Below are positions 53,747-62,501 of a stretch of 64,000 nt of DNA, piece by piece. Under the pieces are notes generated by a model. The model was not told the origin of the DNA. It worked only from the letters and a program-made list of their open reading frames with translations, and did no database searches. Position 1 is the stretch's first letter. The number at the start of each line of letters is the position of its first letter. The DNA lies in assembly GCA_019636565.1 (NCBI GenBank), contig JAHBXG010000017.1:1-64000 (forward strand), written 5' to 3'. The position numbers and the translations under genes were made by a program. This DNA is from Phycisphaeraceae bacterium. GTDB taxonomy: Bacteria; Planctomycetota; Phycisphaerae; Phycisphaerales; UBA1924.

Positions 53747-54820
53747 GTGTTGATCGTCTCACCACCAGAATCCTCAAATCCCCACCTGCCCGTCGACGCC
53801 CCCGTTTTGGATTCCGGTTCGAAGCCGGAAGTGCCGCCACCCGCCATGGCCGAAGAGCCCAATCCGCATCCGGTGCTGCGCTGGGTCGGACGGGCCGGCC
53901 TTGTCATCTACCTGCCCCTCGCGCTCACCCTCTTCCTGTGGAAACGAGCCACCGTCGAGTTTCAGGACAGCTTTGTCGAGAAGGTGCTTCAGCCCGATGA
54001 ATTGCTCTTTTTCCTGATCGTCGGCACTATTGGCGCCCTCTTGGTTTCGATCGGGATCGTGAACGAAATCGGGCGGCATCGGCTCGACGCCGCGTGGAAG
54101 ATCGTGCGCGAAATGGGCGCGACAGCCGTGCTCGGCGCGCTCTGGACCATCAGCCCCGCCGTCCTGGGCATCACACTCCTTTGGTACCTGGGCCCGATTT
54201 CCGAGTTTCTCCGCACGCTCGGCCCGTGGGGATGGCTGGCATATGTCGTGATGTTCGTCGTTTCGGCCGGCGTCGGCTTCCTGCCCACTTACGGGCAATC
54301 TCTCCTCGGCGGATGGGTCTTCGGATTCCTCTTCGGATTTCCAGGAGCGATGTTGGGCTTTGTCGGCGGAAGTGTGATTGGATATGGGATTGCCAAGAGA
54401 TTCAGCAAGCACAAGGTTGAGGACCTGATCGCGTCGAACGAAAAGGCCCGGAAGGTGCGCGAGGTGCTGGTCGGGCACGGGTTCTGGAGGACGCTGATGA
54501 TCGTCACGATCATCCGCGTGCCGCCGAATTCGCCGTTTGCGCTGACAAACCTGGTGCTGGCCAGTTCGGGCGTGAAACTACTGCCCTACATCATCGGGAC
54601 GGCGATCGGCATGGCGCCGCGGACGGGCATCGTCTCGTGGGTGGCGAGCGAGGCCGCCAAGCGTGCACCCGACATTCAAACGTTTTTGAGCCAGCAGCCC
54701 AAATGGCTCACTCTGGTCGGGATCGCGATCACCATGGCCGCGTTTATGGCGCTGTATTTCATTGCCGAGCACGCGCTCAAAGCGGTGACAAAGCCGCAGC
54801 CGGACCCAAACGCTAAATAG
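53747..54820 (+). CDS. VTT-domain membrane protein (TVP38/TMEM64, DedA-like)
   Basis: A 357-residue integral membrane protein with about six hydrophobic segments. The conserved VTT region is seen as FLPTYGQSLLGGWVFGFLFGFPGAMLGFVGGSVIGYGIAKRF, a re-entrant, Gly-rich stretch, followed by RTLMIVTIIRVPPNSPFALTN, which carries the conserved Arg-x-x-P. Relatives are implicated in lipid scrambling or cation homeostasis. The first 33 residues are Pro/Ser-rich and non-conserved; start GTG at 53747 is used but ATG at 53846 is equally possible. It converges with the zinc-ribbon protein. Confidence 0.85.
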   Translation: MLIVSPPESSNPHLPVDAPVLDSGSKPEVPPPAMAEEPNPHPVLRWVGRAGLVIYLPLALTLFLWKRATVEFQDSFVEKVLQPDELLFFLIVGTIGALLVSIGIVNEIGRHRLDAAWKIVREMGATAVLGALWTISPAVLGITLLWYLGPISEFLRTLGPWGWLAYVVMFVVSAGVGFLPTYGQSLLGGWVFGFLFGFPGAMLGFVGGSVIGYGIAKRFSKHKVEDLIASNEKARKVREVLVGHGFWRTLMIVTIIRVPPNSPFALTNLVLASSGVKLLPYIIGTAIGMAPRTGIVSWVASEAAKRAPDIQTFLSQQPKWLTLVGIAITMAAFMALYFIAEHALKAVTKPQPDPNAK

Positions 54821-54843
54821 GAATCCGAGCGAACGGAGCCTGA

Positions 54844-55563
54844 TCAGACCGGGAACGGCTTTCCGCATTCCGGACAGACACCGTCCCGCAACCCGTAGAT
54901 GGCGTAGCCGCAGCGCGGGCAACGCCCCTCGCCTAATGCGCGATCGCTCCGGCGCTTGCGCCAGGCGCGTGCCGCGGGAGCGACCCAGCCGAGCGAGACG
55001 GCGAACAACGACCAACCGATGATCGCAAGAGCCGTATTGGCGATGCCGGGCCAGTTCAGGATCACTCGCTGTTCCCCGACCGGGGAGAGCGATTCGGCGA
55101 TTCCGAGCATATTCCCGCCGCTCTTCGAAGCCAGCCAACCAACGAACGCCGCTTTCGCCCTCGCGGATTCATCCGAAGTGAGCGGCGTTCTGCGGAACGG
55201 GCGGAGGGTAATGGTGTATTCGTCTCGAAAAGACGTGACGTCGTAGAGGCCGGCGGCGTGTCGCTCATACGTCAGGATGGCGCGGATGACATCGTCCGGA
55301 TTTTTCTCCATGGCGTCAAGGAGGCCCTGAGTGCTGCTCTTTTCCAAATCTTCGACGCGGAATCCGGCACCGTCGCGAACCAAAAACACCGAAAACGCCG
55401 AGAACGGTTCGGCCTTGGAAACCTTCAGGCCCGGCAAGGTCCATCCGCGAACCGAACAGGTGGTTGTGTCCGCGCTGGGCACGCGCCACAACGAATAGAT
55501 CAGGAGCGCGAGCAGGACGCCGGAAACGGCCGGGCGCGTCAGAAATGTGCGGACGCGAAGCAC
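54844..55563 (-). CDS. Membrane protein with C-terminal zinc ribbon
   Basis: A protein of about 239 residues. There is a hydrophobic helix at the N-terminus (VSGVLLALLIYSLW), a globular middle part of unknown fold (FRVEDLEKSSTQGLLDAM, YDVTSFRDEYTITLRPF), a second hydrophobic helix (IANTALAIIGWSLFAVSLGWVAP) and a C-terminal zinc ribbon CPRCGYAIYGLRDGVCPECG. The ribbon resembles the N-terminal one of the tandem paralogs at 5760-9004, so the ribbon-plus-helix module recurs in this genome with changed order. The start is uncertain; GTG 55563 is the last one before the first helix. Its starts face the dnaA promoter. Confidence 0.7.
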   Translation of the reverse strand: MLRVRTFLTRPAVSGVLLALLIYSLWRVPSADTTTCSVRGWTLPGLKVSKAEPFSAFSVFLVRDGAGFRVEDLEKSSTQGLLDAMEKNPDDVIRAILTYERHAAGLYDVTSFRDEYTITLRPFRRTPLTSDESARAKAAFVGWLASKSGGNMLGIAESLSPVGEQRVILNWPGIANTALAIIGWSLFAVSLGWVAPAARAWRKRRSDRALGEGRCPRCGYAIYGLRDGVCPECGKPFPV

Positions 55564-55587
55564 CTGCAACTGTAAACACTTCTTTGG

Positions 55588-55616
55588 TTGACAGTCCGGC
55601 GTGCGGGCGGTACGTT
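55588..55616 (+). promoter_or_regulatory. Promoter of dnaA
   Basis: TTGACA (55588-55593, perfect -35) is followed after 17 bases by TACGTT (55611-55616, a weaker -10). The predicted transcript would start near 55623, about 85 bases before the GTG chosen for dnaA. This also rules out TTG at 55588 as a dnaA start codon. Confidence 0.65.
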
Positions 55617-55707
55617 TGGCCCCGTTCTCCGCCGGTTCTTTCGGCGGCACCCGATGGGGCGTTCCGTCGGGCCGGGGTTGGTTCACTCTTTCACGCGGGG
55701 TCAAGCC

Positions 55708-57420
55708 GTGAGCACGCCGATCGGATCCGGCATGGCATCGCACGCTGAAACCGGCCACGCGGGCCACCCTCCGCTTGCTCCGCTACCGTCGCGCGGTTCG
55801 GATCTACCCCGTCGCTCGGAGCCCGCTCCCGTCCGCCGCAGCACGTCGATGACACGCCGCCCCGCCTCCATCCCGACGATCAGCCCCGACCGCCAGTTGT
55901 GGAACGACATGCTGGAGCATCTGCGCAAAGCCCATCCGACGATCTGCCGGGCTTGGTTCTCCGAGTTGGAAGTTGCGGGCCTGGCCACCGGAACGCTGCA
56001 CCTTCGTGCCCAATCCGAAATCCATCGAAACTATCTCCAGCGAACCTGCGCTAACGCGTTCAACGACGCGGTACGAACCGTCTCTCAGCGGCTGCTCTCG
56101 ATCCGGTTCCTCGGCCCCGAGGAAGACTTCGCCTTCCCGCGCGGCGAGCCGGTGGACACGCACCCCGCCGCACCTTTGGGACCGGCACCCAGCGAAGTGG
56201 CAGCAGACGGTGCGGCGCTTCCAGATCCGTATGCACCGGTCGATCTGCCCCCCACTCCAATCGAGGCCGATGGAGCGGAGCGGATCGAGCCGCCTGTTGT
56301 GGAAGTGAAGCCGGCGGCGATCGCAGCACCTCTCCAACGGCCCGAGCCAACGCCCAGCCGGGTGGTGATCGAGACTGGCGAACGCCGCGAAGACTCGCTG
56401 GTCATCGATCCGGACTATTCCTTTGAGAACTTCGTGGTCGGGCCGGGCAACCGACTCGCGCAGGCCGCGGCAGTCGCCGTGGGCGAGAGCCAGGGGCGCC
56501 AGTACAACCCGCTGTTCATCCACGGTGGCGTGGGCCTCGGCAAGACGCACCTTTTGCAGGCGGCGTGCCTGCGCATCCTGAGCCGCAAGCCGCAGGCGCG
56601 GGTCTATTACGTCTCGTGCGAGGGCTTCATGACGCAGTTCATGGAGTCGGTGCAATCGGGCAAGATGTCGCAGTTCCGCCACCGCTTCCGCGATGTGGAT
56701 GTGCTGGTGGTGGACGACATCCACTTCCTCGCGAAGCGCGACCGCACGCAGGAAGAGTTCTTCCACACGTTCAACACGCTGTACCACGAGGGCAAGCAGA
56801 TCCTGCTCTCGTCGGACGCGGCTCCGGAAGAGATCCCCTCACTGGAAGAGCGGCTGGTGAGCCGGTTCAAGTGGGGCCTGGTCGCGAAGATCGATCCGCC
56901 CTGCTATGAGACGCGCGTTGCGATCCTGAAATCCAAGGCCAAAGACCGCGGGATCGCCTTGCCGGACGACTGCGCCTGCTTCATCGCGGCGCGGATCGAC
57001 ACCAATATCCGCGAGCTCGAGGGCGCGATCACCAATATTCAGATGTACATGTCGGTGCACCAGCGCGCGCTCGACCTGAGCCTGGTCAAGATCGCGATGA
57101 ACGATCGCGAGCCGGAAGTGCTGCCCGAGCCGAGCATTCAGCAGATCATCACGGCGGTGACAGATTTCTTCCGGATTCGGCTGGCCGATCTGCAGAGCAA
57201 GAAGCGGCCCCGCAGCGTGACCGTGCCGCGCCAGGTGTGCATGTTCTTCGCCCGAAAGATGACGCGGCTGTCGCTCGAGGAAATCGGCGGCTACTTCGGT
57301 GGGCGCGATCACACCACGGTGATGCACGCGGTTCGGGCGGTTGAAAACCGACGCGACACCGAGACCGAGTTCGGCGGGCAACTGCGGGCGATCGAGGACA
57401 AGATTCGGACGAGTGCGTAA
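55708..57420 (+). CDS. dnaA: Chromosomal replication initiator DnaA
   Basis: The AAA+ initiator that binds DnaA boxes and opens the origin. Domain I is seen as LWNDMLEHLRKAHPTICRAWF, followed by a Pro/Glu-rich linker (domain II) of about 95 residues. Domain III has the Walker A motif GGVGLGKTHLLQA and Walker B VLVVDDIHFL, with SRFKWGLVAKIDPP downstream. Domain IV ends in FGGRDHTTVMHAVRAVENRR, the DNA-binding signature. Starts at 55708 (GTG, with GGGG eight bases before), 55732 (ATG) and 55849 (ATG) are in frame; the choice is uncertain and gives 523 to 570 residues. No dnaN, rpmH or gyrB is next to it, so the usual origin gene order is absent. Confidence 0.95.
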   Translation: MSTPIGSGMASHAETGHAGHPPLAPLPSRGSDLPRRSEPAPVRRSTSMTRRPASIPTISPDRQLWNDMLEHLRKAHPTICRAWFSELEVAGLATGTLHLRAQSEIHRNYLQRTCANAFNDAVRTVSQRLLSIRFLGPEEDFAFPRGEPVDTHPAAPLGPAPSEVAADGAALPDPYAPVDLPPTPIEADGAERIEPPVVEVKPAAIAAPLQRPEPTPSRVVIETGERREDSLVIDPDYSFENFVVGPGNRLAQAAAVAVGESQGRQYNPLFIHGGVGLGKTHLLQAACLRILSRKPQARVYYVSCEGFMTQFMESVQSGKMSQFRHRFRDVDVLVVDDIHFLAKRDRTQEEFFHTFNTLYHEGKQILLSSDAAPEEIPSLEERLVSRFKWGLVAKIDPPCYETRVAILKSKAKDRGIALPDDCACFIAARIDTNIRELEGAITNIQMYMSVHQRALDLSLVKIAMNDREPEVLPEPSIQQIITAVTDFFRIRLADLQSKKRPRSVTVPRQVCMFFARKMTRLSLEEIGGYFGGRDHTTVMHAVRAVENRRDTETEFGGQLRAIEDKIRTSA

Positions 57421-57579
57421 GGGGAGCGACGCACGTCACGGGGAACCCGATAATCGTCGATGTGAGCCGTCCGCGCTTCGGTCCCGCGGAATCCGCTGAA
57501 TCGAGCAGAATGGTCGGTCGACAACCAACTGTGGCGCGCCACGAACCGGCCCGCGGCAGAACGCGTAGGATTTACACAC

Positions 57580-57966
57580 GTGTACCGGGTCTACGCACTC
57601 ATCCTCGCAGTGGTCGGGCTGATCTCGCCGTTCGGCCTCAATGCGCTTTTGGTTTGCGGATCGTGCCCGACCGCCGATTCTGTTGCTTCGTGCTGCGAAG
57701 ACGACAGCGCCGGGATGATGCCCTGCTGCACCGACAACACATGTGAAACAAACTGCTCCGGCTGCGTGTGCGCGAAGCGAGTCGATCCGCCTTCGTATTA
57801 CCCGCGGACCGATCGCGAAGCCGAGATTCCCCCGTTGGCAATCCTCTGCGTTGCGGCGCTCCTGCAGCCGGTTGCGGTGCCGGAACCGGGTTTTGGCATC
57901 CCCCGGCGCGCCACCGAGTCGCCACCTCATCTCGGGGCGCTCAAGACCATCCGACTTGCCATCTAG
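57580..57966 (+). CDS. Small Cys-rich exported protein
   Basis: A 128-residue protein I cannot place in a family. An N-terminal hydrophobic helix (YALILAVVGLISPFGLNALLV) is a likely signal or anchor. Residues 26-66 hold ten cysteines in 41 residues, in pairs and short spacings (CGSC, CC, CC, C, C, CVC). A second hydrophobic segment (IPPLAILCVAALLQPVAVP) follows, then a polar tail. The pattern suggests metal binding or disulfide-stabilised structure outside the cytoplasm (inference). GTG start at 57580 has AGGA nine bases upstream. It is the first gene of the 57.5-63 kb export cassette, 114 bases ahead of the membrane fusion protein. Confidence 0.8.
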   Translation: MYRVYALILAVVGLISPFGLNALLVCGSCPTADSVASCCEDDSAGMMPCCTDNTCETNCSGCVCAKRVDPPSYYPRTDREAEIPPLAILCVAALLQPVAVPEPGFGIPRRATESPPHLGALKTIRLAI

Positions 57967-58080
57967 CACGGATTGATTTGCCGAACGTTGCTCCGGCGCG
58001 TTTTGCGTCGGAGCGCGAGTTCTCGTGCGCGAATCAACCGTGGCGATATACGTGCGTGCAATAAACGCAAGGATGGCTTG

Positions 58081-59409
58081 ATGTCTCAGAACGATCTTTC
58101 CGGACTCGCCCGCGGCGGCGCCGATGCGGCGGCGCGCGTGCCGCGCCCCCCATCGCGCGCGATGACGCGTGTGATCGTGCCGGGCGCGGTGATACTGGCC
58201 GCGTCGGCGTTGCTGCTGTACACGGCGCGCGAGTCGCTCCGACCCGCTCTGCGCGTGACGGTTGCGCCGGCGGTGCTGCTCGCGGCATCCGAAGGAACGA
58301 CGCGCAGCGCGCCGCCCGGCGAGATTGTGCAGGCCCCCGGCTGGATCGAGGCCGATCCGTACGACGTGGGTGTGCCGGCTCTCGAAAACGGCGTGATCCG
58401 CGAACTGCGGGTGCTGGAAGGCCAGCGCGTCGAAGCTGGCGATGTCGTCGCGAGCCTGATCGACGACGATGCTGTACTTGCAAAGCGCCTCGCGGCGGCC
58501 TCGCTCGGGAATGCCGAGGCGGCGCTCGAGGCGGCACGGGCGAACCTGGAGATGGAGATCGCCCGGGGCGAGGAGATCCGCGACGCGATCGAGCGACGCG
58601 AAACCGTTTCGATCAAAGGCGCGATCGCGGAAGGCGATCTCGCCCAGCAGAAACTCAAGGCCAAGACGCAGGCGGCGGCCATTCATTCCTCGAAGGCACA
58701 GGTGCTGCGTGCCGAATCGGAAGTCGGGCTCGCAAAGGTCTCGCTTGCGCGGGCGCAACTCGTACTCGACCGGATGCAAGTGGTCGCACCCGTTTCGGGT
58801 GTTGTGCTGGTTCGACGCGTCATCCCTGGGCAGCGTCTGATGTTGAGCGCCGACGACCCGATGGCCGGCGTTGTTGTGCGCCTGTACGACCCGGCGCACC
58901 TTCAGGTCCGCGTGGATGTGCCGCTGGCCGACGCAGCAAAGGTGCGCGTGGGTGATGAGGCCGAGATCACAACCGAAACGCTGCCGGGACGCACATTCGA
59001 GGGCAAGGTCACGCGATTCGTGCATGAGGCCGATGTCCAGAAAAATACGCTGCAGATCAAAGTTGCGATTGTCGATCCAGCCCCGGAACTGAAACCGGAA
59101 ATGCTCGCAAAGGCTCGGATCCGGACGAACGCGGGAGCGGAATCCGCGCCCGCCTCGCCTGCTGGGAATGAACTCGAGGTGCCGCGAAGCGGGGTGACGG
59201 ATATCAACGGCTCGGAGGGCGCCGCATGGGTGCTCGATCGTGCAACATCAACCGCCGTCAGGCGACGCGTCAAACTGGGATCAACCCAAGGCGATCGCGT
59301 GCGCGTGCTGGAAGGGCTGCGACCCGGCGATCGGGTCATTCTCAATCCGGCTCCGAACCTGCACGAGGGCGTGCGGGTTGTTGCAGCGGGCGAAAAGGAG
59401 AGCGCATGA
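58081..59409 (+). CDS. Efflux membrane fusion (periplasmic adaptor) protein
   Basis: A 442-residue adaptor of the HlyD/MacA type. One N-terminal membrane helix (about residues 30-48, VIVPGAVILAASALLLYTA), a biotinyl-lipoyl-like strand (VPALENGVIRELRVLEGQRV), a long Ala/Glu-rich coiled-coil hairpin (about 145-240), a second lipoyl half (VAPVSGVVLVRRVIPGQRL) and a beta-barrel region (VRVGDEAEITTETLPGRTFEG). It should connect the ABC permeases to the envelope. ATG 58081 has AGGA seven bases upstream. Its stop overlaps the ABC ATPase start as ATGA. Substrate unknown. Confidence 0.92.
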   Translation: MSQNDLSGLARGGADAAARVPRPPSRAMTRVIVPGAVILAASALLLYTARESLRPALRVTVAPAVLLAASEGTTRSAPPGEIVQAPGWIEADPYDVGVPALENGVIRELRVLEGQRVEAGDVVASLIDDDAVLAKRLAAASLGNAEAALEAARANLEMEIARGEEIRDAIERRETVSIKGAIAEGDLAQQKLKAKTQAAAIHSSKAQVLRAESEVGLAKVSLARAQLVLDRMQVVAPVSGVVLVRRVIPGQRLMLSADDPMAGVVVRLYDPAHLQVRVDVPLADAAKVRVGDEAEITTETLPGRTFEGKVTRFVHEADVQKNTLQIKVAIVDPAPELKPEMLAKARIRTNAGAESAPASPAGNELEVPRSGVTDINGSEGAAWVLDRATSTAVRRRVKLGSTQGDRVRVLEGLRPGDRVILNPAPNLHEGVRVVAAGEKESA

Positions 59410-60104
59410 CACCGACGCTTATCGAGTGCCGCGGTTTGGCACGCACCTATCGGCGCGGCCCGGAATTGATCACCCCGCTGGATCAACTCGATCTCGATGT
59501 CGATCGCGGCGATTTTCTGGCGCTGATGGGTCCATCGGGCAGCGGCAAGACGACGCTGCTCAACCTGATCGCGGGGATCGATCGGCCCACCGGCGGCACC
59601 CTGACGATCGGAGGTGTCGAGATCAGCGGCCTCTCCAACGGCGCGCTGGCCGACTGGCGGAGCGCGGAGATCGGCTACATCTTCCAGTTGTACAACCTCG
59701 TACCCGTGCTGACGGCGTACGAGAATGTGGAGCTGCCGCTGCTCTTGCACAAACTGTCGCGCAGAGAGCGGCATGAACGCGTCGCTACCGCGCTCGCGCT
59801 CGTCGGCGTGGCCGATCGATCGAGCCACTATCCCCGCCAACTCTCGGGCGGGCAGGAGCAACGGGTCGCGATCGCGCGGGCCATCGTGACCGACCCGGCG
59901 ATCATCGTGGCGGACGAGCCAACGGGCGACCTGGATCGCGCCGCCGCGGCGGCGGTGATGGAACTGCTTGTTCGCCTCAACCGCGAGATGTCCAAGACCA
60001 TCCTGATGGTCACGCACGACCCCGGGTGCGCAGCGCATGCGAATCGCACCCTGCATCTTGAGAAAGGGCGTCTGGTTGAGAGCGGACTTGCCGCGGCTCA
60101 TTGA
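59406..60104 (+). CDS. ABC transporter ATP-binding protein (MacB/LolD type)
   Basis: A 232-residue ATPase. Walker [16 protein letters not shown]-loop [24 protein letters not shown], signature [15 protein letters not shown], Walker [13 protein letters not shown] and switch His in MVTHDP are all intact. The DEPTGDLD form and short length are typical of MacB/LolD transporters, whose ATPase powers an extracytoplasmic machine rather than a classical pore. It starts within the adaptor stop (ATGA) and is followed by the first permease after 21 bases. It is the energy source for the cassette. Confidence 0.97.
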   Translation: MTPTLIECRGLARTYRRGPELITPLDQLDLDVDRGDFLALMGPSGSGKTTLLNLIAGIDRPTGGTLTIGGVEISGLSNGALADWRSAEIGYIFQLYNLVPVLTAYENVELPLLLHKLSRRERHERVATALALVGVADRSSHYPRQLSGGQEQRVAIARAIVTDPAIIVADEPTGDLDRAAAAAVMELLVRLNREMSKTILMVTHDPGCAAHANRTLHLEKGRLVESGLAAAH

Positions 60105-60125
60105 AATCGCTTCGGAGTTCACGCC

Positions 60126-61277
60126 ATGTTGTCACCAAAGTACATCCCTTACATCCTCAAGCAGGTTTCTCGCCACCCAGCACGCTCGATCCTGACGATG
60201 CTCGGTGTCGCCGTCGCGATGTTTCTGTTCGTGTCGGTGCAGGCGCTCCAACGCGGCGTCGCCGAGGCGACCGAAGTAACGGGCAAAGAAGTCACGCTGG
60301 TGGTGTACCGGGAAAACCGATTCTGCCCGGCGACAAGCCGAATGCCGGATTCGTACGCGCGACGGATCGCGGGCATCCCCGGGGTTGAATCGGTTGTGCC
60401 GATGAAGATCGTGGTGAACAACTGCGGGGCGAGCCTCGACACGGTGACGTTCCGGGGCGTGCCGCGGGAGAACATCGCGTCGATCACGGGCGGCGCGACG
60501 ATCCTCTCGGGATCGATCGAAGAGTGGAAGCGGCGCGGCGACGCGGCGCTGGTGGGCGAGACACTGGCCGCGCGCCGGGGCGTGAAGGTCGGGCAGACGC
60601 TTTCCGCAGCGGGCATAGACGTCTATGTCGCGGGCATCGTGCGTTCTGAAAACGCGCAGGATCAGAACGTGGCGTATGTTGATCTCGCGTTTCTGCAAGG
60701 CACGGCCAAGCGCGGGGGCGACGGCATCGTCACGCAGTTCAACGTGCGGGTGAAGGATCCGGCGCGTCTTCCCGAAATCGCGAGCGCCATCGATGAGGAA
60801 TTCCGCACCGATTCGGAGCCGACCGACACACGCCCGGAATCGGCGTTTGTCGCCCGGGCGGCGCACGATCTGGTGCAACTAGTCGGCTTTTCCAAGTACA
60901 TCGGCTGGGGCGCGCTGGCCGGCGTGCTCGCCCTCGCGGGCAACGCGATCGCGCTTTCGGTGCGCGATCGCATCAAAGAACACGCCGTGCTCCGAACGCT
61001 CGGATTCCGGGGCGGATTGATCGCACGTCTCATCATCGCCGAAAGCGCCGCTCTGTGCCTCGCGGGCGGAGCGATCGGCAGCCTCGCCGCGTTCGCGGTG
61101 CTGCGCTTCGGGAACTTCAGCATGTCGGTCGAGGGGACGAGCATGAACGTCAACGCCGAACCCGTGCTCATCGCCATCGGCCTGGCTATCACGGCGGGCG
61201 CGGGCATTCTGGCGGCGCTGCTCCCAGCCCTGAGCGCTTCGCGCAGACAGATTTCAGAAAGCTTTCGGGCGGTGTGA
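60126..61277 (+). CDS. ABC permease, MacB/FtsX type, with extracytoplasmic cysteines
   Basis: A 383-residue permease: one N-terminal helix, a large extracytoplasmic (MacB-PCD-like) domain at about 45-250, and three C-terminal helices (about 265-380, with ALAGNAIALSVRDRIKEHAVLRTLGFR as the conserved FtsX loop). The extracytoplasmic domain carries single cysteines in VVYRENRFCPATSRMP and VVNNCGASLDTV, unusual for this family and possibly relevant to cargo. ATG 60126 has GGAG eight bases upstream. It works with the ATPase before it and the second permease two bases after its stop, making a heterodimeric pair. Confidence 0.93.
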   Translation: MLSPKYIPYILKQVSRHPARSILTMLGVAVAMFLFVSVQALQRGVAEATEVTGKEVTLVVYRENRFCPATSRMPDSYARRIAGIPGVESVVPMKIVVNNCGASLDTVTFRGVPRENIASITGGATILSGSIEEWKRRGDAALVGETLAARRGVKVGQTLSAAGIDVYVAGIVRSENAQDQNVAYVDLAFLQGTAKRGGDGIVTQFNVRVKDPARLPEIASAIDEEFRTDSEPTDTRPESAFVARAAHDLVQLVGFSKYIGWGALAGVLALAGNAIALSVRDRIKEHAVLRTLGFRGGLIARLIIAESAALCLAGGAIGSLAAFAVLRFGNFSMSVEGTSMNVNAEPVLIAIGLAITAGAGILAALLPALSASRRQISESFRAV

Positions 61278-61279
61278 AT

Positions 61280-62458
61280 ATGCGATTGCTACCCGTGTCA
61301 TATGCAGTTCGGAACCTCGGGCGCTCGATCCCCCGGCTGGCGCTCAGTGTGCTGGGGAGCGGGCTCGTCGTGCTGCTGGTGCTCGGCGCAGGCGGCTTTG
61401 TGCGGGGCATGACAGAAAGCCTCCGACGCGCCGGCGATGGTGGCAACGTGCTCATCATGGGAATCGGCAGCGAAGAGAGCATCGAGCGGAGCGAAATCCC
61501 CGCGTCGACCGCGTCGCTCTTACAAGCGACAGTGCCGGGACTGCGCTCGGAGGGCGGAGCAGCGTTTGTTTCGCCGGAAGTTCATGTGCAATTGCCGATT
61601 GTCGCGGGGAACGGCTCTCGCGAAGGGCGGCTGATTCTGGTGCGCGGAGTAACTCCGGCCGCCCTGCTCGTGCACGAACAGGTGCAGATTGTCGAGGGAG
61701 ATTGGCCGCGATCCGGACACGATGAGATTCTGGTTGGTCGCCTGGCAAACACGAAACTCGGCGTGCCACAGGATGCACTCGCCGTGGGACAGTCGGTGCG
61801 GATCGACGGGCGCGATTGGCACATCTCGGGCGTTTTGGCCGCACCGAAGTCACTGATCGATGCCGAGATCTGGATGCCACTGAACGATCTGAAGGAGGCC
61901 ACCAAGCGCGAGACCGATTCGTGTGTCGTGGCAACCCTGGGGGAGGGACCCGAGGCGGCCGAACTGGCCGACATACAAACGTTCTGCCGGCGCCGGCTGG
62001 ATCTTGAGATCACCTCGATGAGCGAATCGGCCTACTACAGCCGCCTCGCCGCATTCTTTGCCCCCATTCGCGTCGTAGTCTGGGTGACGGCGGTACTCAT
62101 CGCGGCCGGCGGCGTGCTGGGCGGGTTGAACACGATGTACGCGGCGTTCGCCTCACGCGTGCGCGAAATCGGAATGCTGCGATGTCTCGGTTTCCGGCGC
62201 AGCGCCGTGATCGTGAGCCTCGTGCAGGAATCATGCCTCGCGAGTGCGACGGGGACTCTCATCGCGTGCGCCATCGGCGTGTTTTTCCTCGACGGCCTCG
62301 CCGTCCAATTCTCAATGGGCGCGTTCGGCCTGCGGATTGATGCGCCCGCGCTGCTGTTTGCACTTTCGATCGGCTTGTGCCTCGGCCTGCTCGGAGCTTT
62401 GCCCCCCGCGTATCGATGTCTCAAACTCCCGATTCCCGAGTCGCTTAAAGCGGTGTAG
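61280..62458 (+). CDS. ABC permease, MacB/FtsX type, second subunit
   Basis: A 392-residue permease with the same plan as its neighbour: an N-terminal helix (LSVLGSGLVVLLVLGAGGFV), an extracytoplasmic domain (GIGSEESIERSEIPAS, VRGVTPAALLVHEQVQ), and C-terminal helices with FASRVREIGMLRCLGFRRSAV, the conserved coupling region. Sequence identity to the first permease is low, so the functional transporter is probably a heterodimer of the two. It starts two bases after the first permease stop. The following lipoprotein gene begins 43 bases later. Confidence 0.93.
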   Translation: MRLLPVSYAVRNLGRSIPRLALSVLGSGLVVLLVLGAGGFVRGMTESLRRAGDGGNVLIMGIGSEESIERSEIPASTASLLQATVPGLRSEGGAAFVSPEVHVQLPIVAGNGSREGRLILVRGVTPAALLVHEQVQIVEGDWPRSGHDEILVGRLANTKLGVPQDALAVGQSVRIDGRDWHISGVLAAPKSLIDAEIWMPLNDLKEATKRETDSCVVATLGEGPEAAELADIQTFCRRRLDLEITSMSESAYYSRLAAFFAPIRVVVWVTAVLIAAGGVLGGLNTMYAAFASRVREIGMLRCLGFRRSAVIVSLVQESCLASATGTLIACAIGVFFLDGLAVQFSMGAFGLRIDAPALLFALSIGLCLGLLGALPPAYRCLKLPIPESLKAV

Positions 62459-62501
62459 CCGTATGTTGAATCAGAACAGAAAACCATGCTGGAGAAATGT
62501 C

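Noticed and set aside
55500..57580. Replication origin next to dnaA
   Set aside because: No DnaA-box cluster, AT-rich unwinding region or usual origin neighbours were seen.
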